From an uncultured Clostridia bacterium (GTDB taxonomy: Bacteria; Bacillota; Clostridia; TANB77; CAG-508): a DNA stretch of 9,719 nucleotides. The first letter of the stretch is position 1. Each line of letters opens with the position of its first letter. Both the position numbers and the translations under genes were made by a program. The notes beneath the pieces were generated by a model. That model searched no databases, was not told the DNA's origin, and worked only from the letters and a program-made list of their open reading frames with translations. This document shows, piece after piece, positions 5,764 to 9,719 of the stretch. The stretch lies in the NCBI GenBank assembly GCA_944393305.1, contig CALXZS010000039.1, forward strand, positions 1 to 9,719. Reading direction: 5' to 3'.

Positions 5764-6804
5764 TCATTCTATAACATTATTTTCACAGGCTCTTACCAAT
5801 CTATTCATTATACTTAGCCCTAAACCTTCTTTTTCTACTCCTTCAATTATTGCTAAATCTGCATTTTCCCTATCTACTTTTCTTAAAGCTGAAAATACAT
5901 TTCTTGCAACTTCATTCATATTATTTTTACTTCCAACATCAATAAATTTTTCAGTATTTATAAAAGTTCTATCTTCACTAAATCCTATAACACATGCATT
6001 TTTGTGTTCTTCAAGTATTTCATTTACTTTTTCTATTTGCTTATTACTTTTAGCAACTAAAATACATTTTGTCTTAGGTGCATAATGTCTATATTTCATT
6101 CCAGGACTTTCGACTAGCTCATCTTTTTCAACTTTTTTAAATAAGTTATTACTTAATTTTACCTCTCCTACTGCTTCTTTTATATCTTTTTCAGTAATAA
6201 AACCTGGTCTTAAAATAGTTGGAATTCCATTTATAACCTTTACAACAGTTGACTCAATTCCAATTTTACATTCTCCACCATCTATAATGCAATCTACCTT
6301 ATCTTTTAATTCTTCAAATATATCTTCTATGCATGTCCCACTAGGTTTGCCAGATATATTTGCACTTGGTGCTGATAAAGGTAATTTACTTTGTTTAATT
6401 ATGTCATGTATAATACTATTTTCTGGCATTCTTATACCAATAGTTGTATTTCCTGCTGATGCAACATTAGAAACTATTTCATTTTTTTCTAATATTAAAG
6501 TAAATGGTCCTGGCATAAATGCATCAATTAATTTTTCTTCTATTTCTGAAACATTTTTTACTAATTTAAATAACATTTCTTTATCTGATACATGAACTAT
6601 TAAAGGGTTATCCTGTTTTCTTCCTTTTGCTATAAATATTTTTTTACAAGCTTCATCAGATAATGCATTTGCTGAAATACCATAAACTGTCTCTGTTGGA
6701 ACTAGCACAAGTCCATCATTTTTTAGAATTTGTATTACATTATTTAGTTCATTTTCATCAATTTTTTCTTTCCAATCATACATATATTTCATAAAAAATT
6801 CCAT
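5764..6804 (-). CDS. tsaC: Threonylcarbamoyl-AMP synthase, Sua5/YwlC type
   Basis: It makes threonylcarbamoyl-AMP from threonine, bicarbonate and ATP, the first step of the t6A37 modification of ANN-decoding tRNAs; the TsaD/B/E machinery then transfers the group. The 346 residues show the two-part Sua5 form. The YrdC-like domain carries PTETVYG (36-42), KGRKQDNP (60-67), SAPSANISG (144-152) and the later IESTVVKV and LRPGFIT. A linker with SPGMKYRHYAPKT (K237, H240) follows, and then the small C-terminal Sua5 domain. Three starts are possible. ATG 6804 is preferred, as GAGGAAGG (6806-6813) lies just before it; a TTG at 6825 would lie upstream of this site and has no site of its own, and an ATG at 6792 remains possible. 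The stop overlaps the pth ribosome site. The gene follows addB after 58 bases. Confidence 0.95.
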   Translation of the reverse strand: MEFFMKYMYDWKEKIDENELNNVIQILKNDGLVLVPTETVYGISANALSDEACKKIFIAKGRKQDNPLIVHVSDKEMLFKLVKNVSEIEEKLIDAFMPGPFTLILEKNEIVSNVASAGNTTIGIRMPENSIIHDIIKQSKLPLSAPSANISGKPSGTCIEDIFEELKDKVDCIIDGGECKIGIESTVVKVINGIPTILRPGFITEKDIKEAVGEVKLSNNLFKKVEKDELVESPGMKYRHYAPKTKCILVAKSNKQIEKVNEILEEHKNACVIGFSEDRTFINTEKFIDVGSKNNMNEVARNVFSALRKVDRENADLAIIEGVEKEGLGLSIMNRLVRACENNVIE

Positions 6805-6824
6805 TCCTTCCTCGCTTAAATTCA

Positions 6825-6853
6825 AATGTACACATAGTTATGAAATTTTTCAA
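6825..6853 (-). promoter_or_regulatory. Possible weak promoter before tsaC
   Basis: On the minus strand TTGAAA (6848-6853) and TACATT (6825-6830) are 17 bases apart. The -35 fits well, and the -10 matches 4 of 6 consensus positions. It lies between addB and tsaC and could give tsaC-pth-rng its own transcription besides read-through from addB. The leader would be only about 14 bases, leaving the ribosome site close to the 5' end. Confidence 0.3.
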
Positions 6854-6862
6854 ACTATTTTT

Positions 6863-9719
6863 CTATTCTTTACCTAACTCATCCAGTATTTCTTGTCTTG
6901 GCTTGTTTCCTACATAGAAATAGTTATTTCCTTTCATCCTTGGATTGAATTGACATATTGATTTATATTCACAATAACTACATGGAGTCTTTTTTCCATT
7001 TACCATGTAATATGGTTTTAAATTAATTTCTCCATCAAAAATTTCTTTTGATATTTGTTTTATTATTTTTATTGTATACTTTTGCAAATTTTCAAATTCT
7101 TCTCTTGTAACTGTTTTAGAGTTTTTATAATTTATTTCTCCACTATCATTTAATGAAACTGGTATTATATCTGATTTTCCACTTTCTAAAGTGGTATCCA
7201 TCATTTTTATAACATTTACATCTGCTAAAACCAATCCATTCATTTTATAATTCTTTTTTATAATTTCTTCTATCTCTTCTTTTGTCATACTTTTACTTGC
7301 CCCTGCAAGTTTAGGTTCTAGTAGAGTAAAATACAATGCTCCTGCTGGTTCTACATTTTCTTTTTGCACAATTGCATCTACATATGTAAGAAGTTGAAGT
7401 TGAAGTCCAGCTATAACTTTATTTAACTCAATATCTTTGCTAGAAGATTTATAATCTATTATTCTTATGTATTTTCCATTTGGTGTCTTTGCAATATCTA
7501 TTCTGTCTATTTTCCCTGTAATAGATATTTTCTTGCCATTATCCAATGTCATTTCAATTGGTGGATAGCTATTATTTCCAAATTCTAATTCTGTTTGCAA
7601 TACATCAAATTCACTATATTTTAAACTTTGAATTATATATTTCATAGATAAATAAATTACTTTTTTTAGTCTTATTACTAATGTTCTAAATTTAGCAGTT
7701 GCTGTAAAAATATAGTTTTTAGGCAAACTTAATTCATCTTCTATTATTTCATCTAATACTTTTTTCATTTCTTCTTCTGAGATAGTTTTAATATTGTCCA
7801 CTTTTTTGAAAAATCTATCAATTACTTCATGCATAAAAGAACCCGTGTCTATTGGTTTTATATCCATTTTTTCTTTATCTGAAAGTTTTAAACCATATTT
7901 TAAATAATATGCAAATGAACAACTTCTATAACTTTCAAGCCTTGATACTGTTGTATGGAGCGTATCTCCATATAATCTTTTTACATTTTCTTTATTAATC
8001 TTTTCTGGTACATTTGTATAATCTAAGCCATCTAAGGCATTATTTAATTTATTTAGCCATTTAGGATTATTTTTGTACCAACTATATATTTCATGCCATT
8101 TTCCTTGTATATTATTTATGTTTGCTAATAAATTAGAAAAAGTAACGTTTTTGTTATATATTTCATTTGTGCTAAAATTATATACTTCTTCTTTAAGTTT
8201 TGGAAAAATCTTTTTTAATTTTGAAATCATAGTTGATCTTCTAAGTGGTTTATCTTCTATATCTGCTGCCGGATAAGATATATATACTTTTTCTTCTGCT
8301 GTTGAAAAAGCTTTATATATATTAAAATTTTCTTCATACATTTTTTCCAAAGTTCCTTTTGCAAGTTCCAATCCTTCATTTTTTAAAAACTCTCTATCTT
8401 TATCATTGAAAAAGCCTTCACTTGATGGAACACTTGGAAAAGTGCCATCATTAACACCTATTATAAATATGGCTTTAATTTTATGCGTTTTTGACCTATT
8501 AACATCTCCTACTGTTACTTTATCTTGTGTTTGTGGAATTTGCCCTATCTCTTTATATGAAATACCTGTTTTTAGAAGCTTTATGTATGTTTCAAAGTTC
8601 ATTTTTTCATCTTTAAATATATCTGCTATTTCATCTAATACATCTATTACAGCATTATAACTTTCTGATTCAATTTCATCCTCATTAGTATTTTTTAATA
8701 TAAAATTATATAATTCTTTGCTAATTTTTTCTGCTGTTTTTACTCCATTTAGATTGTTTTTTAATTCTAAAAGTGGTGTAATAATATTTTTTTGAATTTC
8801 TATAAAAGATTTATCTTCATCAAAATCCCATGTTTTTTCATACCATTTCTTGCCTTTTATATTCCATTTTAGGCAATAATTTTCTAATTCATATATTTTG
8901 TCTATTTTTACTATTCCAGTTTTTAAGTAATTAAACACTGCTTCATATGACCAATTTTTTGCGAAAATATCTAAAATAGATAATACATATTTTATAAAAA
9001 TATCTTGAGTAATATCTTTTTCTTCATCTATAAATACTGGAATGTCATATTCGCTGAAAATAGCTTTACATAGACTTGAATACTCCTCTAAGTTTTTTGT
9101 AATAATTCCAATATCTCTATATCTATAATTGTTATCTCTTACTAAATTGTATATTTTCCTTGCTACATTTTCTATTTCTTCATATTGATTTTTAGCCATT
9201 GTAAGGCTAATGTTTTCCACATTTTTTTCATATATTGTGTATGGAATTGCAAAAATATTTTTTTCTAAATGCTTTAATTCATCATTTTTAAATCTATATT
9301 GTTTATCTAAAAATATTTCTTCATCTATTTCTCCAATTTGTTTTAAAGATTGGATTGTTTGTTTGTTATCATAAAATATGTCTACTTCTGGACTTTTTAT
9401 TACTCTTAAATCATCTGTACATACTGTTATATATACATCTTTGGCAATTTTTAATATACTTTCAAGAACTGTATATTCTTGTTTTGTAAAGCCTGCAAAT
9501 TCATCTATATAAAAAATAGAGTTATCAAATAGATGACTTTTTTCTATATTTTCTGCTAAATATAAAAGTAAATCGTTTTCATCTATGTACTCTTCTTGTA
9601 TTTTTTCTTGGTATTTAGAATAAATTAAATACATGTCTGTTAGTTTTAATTTTAAATATGTATCTTTTGTTTCTTCTATTTGTTTTTCAAGCATTTCTAC
9701 TGTTATATTATGTTTTTTG
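6863..9719 (-). CDS. addB: AddB subunit of the AddAB helicase-nuclease (N-terminus outside window)
   Basis: AddB with AddA resects double-strand DNA ends to Chi and prepares 3' tails for RecA; the AddB nuclease cuts one strand and an iron-sulfur cluster ties its nuclease domain together. The frame stays open to the window edge, eight codons beyond the first visible Met at 9694, so the start lies outside. Counting from that Met: YIDEFAGFTKQE has D64-E65 (Walker B position), GVNDGTFP is at 413-420, and C592 in CSFAYYLKYGL is the first cluster ligand. The RecB-type nuclease has GKIDRID (727-733), IIDYKSS with D747 and K749, and QLLTY (767-771). C905-x2-C908-x5-C914 completes the cluster with the same spacing as Cys1121, 1124 and 1130 of B. 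subtilis AddB. Comparison suggests about 200 N-terminal residues, with the P-loop, are missing from view. The usual partner addA is not downstream; tsaC is. Confidence 0.95.
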   Translation of the reverse strand, partial: KKHNITVEMLEKQIEETKDTYLKLKLTDMYLIYSKYQEKIQEEYIDENDLLLYLAENIEKSHLFDNSIFYIDEFAGFTKQEYTVLESILKIAKDVYITVCTDDLRVIKSPEVDIFYDNKQTIQSLKQIGEIDEEIFLDKQYRFKNDELKHLEKNIFAIPYTIYEKNVENISLTMAKNQYEEIENVARKIYNLVRDNNYRYRDIGIITKNLEEYSSLCKAIFSEYDIPVFIDEEKDITQDIFIKYVLSILDIFAKNWSYEAVFNYLKTGIVKIDKIYELENYCLKWNIKGKKWYEKTWDFDEDKSFIEIQKNIITPLLELKNNLNGVKTAEKISKELYNFILKNTNEDEIESESYNAVIDVLDEIADIFKDEKMNFETYIKLLKTGISYKEIGQIPQTQDKVTVGDVNRSKTHKIKAIFIIGVNDGTFPSVPSSEGFFNDKDREFLKNEGLELAKGTLEKMYEENFNIYKAFSTAEEKVYISYPAADIEDKPLRRSTMISKLKKIFPKLKEEVYNFSTNEIYNKNVTFSNLLANINNIQGKWHEIYSWYKNNPKWLNKLNNALDGLDYTNVPEKINKENVKRLYGDTLHTTVSRLESYRSCSFAYYLKYGLKLSDKEKMDIKPIDTGSFMHEVIDRFFKKVDNIKTISEEEMKKVLDEIIEDELSLPKNYIFTATAKFRTLVIRLKKVIYLSMKYIIQSLKYSEFDVLQTELEFGNNSYPPIEMTLDNGKKISITGKIDRIDIAKTPNGKYIRIIDYKSSSKDIELNKVIAGLQLQLLTYVDAIVQKENVEPAGALYFTLLEPKLAGASKSMTKEEIEEIIKKNYKMNGLVLADVNVIKMMDTTLESGKSDIIPVSLNDSGEINYKNSKTVTREEFENLQKYTIKIIKQISKEIFDGEINLKPYYMVNGKKTPCSYCEYKSICQFNPRMKGNNYFYVGNKPRQEILDELGKE

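Noticed and set aside
8406..8660. Plus-strand frame antisense to addB
   Set aside because: It covers the conserved GVNDGTFP region of AddB on the other strand and has no ribosome site or recognisable motif.

Overview
The window is strongly AT-rich, with A/T-ending codons, GGAGG-type ribosome sites and sigma-A-like promoter boxes. Its gene content (AddB nuclease, single-chain Sua5-type TsaC, RNase G) points to a low-GC Bacillota, most likely an uncultured or gut-type member of the Clostridia. This placement is inferred from composition and protein style, not from a marker gene.

Left third (1-2050), accessory. The window opens in the last 68 codons of a probable transposase, followed by a perfect hairpin and what may be the insertion-sequence end. 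Next come one copy of a 30-base hairpin repeat, a decayed plus-strand gene with several frame changes, and a reverse-strand polymerase-beta-fold nucleotidyltransferase. A second copy of the 30-base repeat follows. The two copies lie in the same orientation, about 1.44 kb apart, and bracket the nucleotidyltransferase and the decayed gene. Right after the second copy is a long imperfect inverted-repeat element with a GC-rich centre.

Middle (1990-3971). A clear sigma-A promoter drives an AMP-forming acyl-CoA synthetase-like gene whose frame contains an uninterrupted run of 16 T. A second, diverged copy of the GC-rich element lies beyond it in the opposite orientation, between this gene and the convergent RNase G gene. 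The two copies share internal blocks. Their terminal stems differ by substitutions that are matched on both arms, so pairing has been preserved. This is the most unusual signal in the window.

Right part (4021-9719), chromosomal core, all on the minus strand. In transcription order it holds addB (5' end beyond the window), tsaC, pth and rng. The last three are packed with gaps of about 10 bases, and each of pth and rng has its ribosome site at or just after the preceding stop, so they look co-transcribed. Together they cover double-strand-break end processing (AddB), tRNA t6A modification (TsaC), peptidyl-tRNA recycling (Pth) and RNA processing or decay (RNase G). I found no tRNA, rRNA, CRISPR array or complete insertion sequence.
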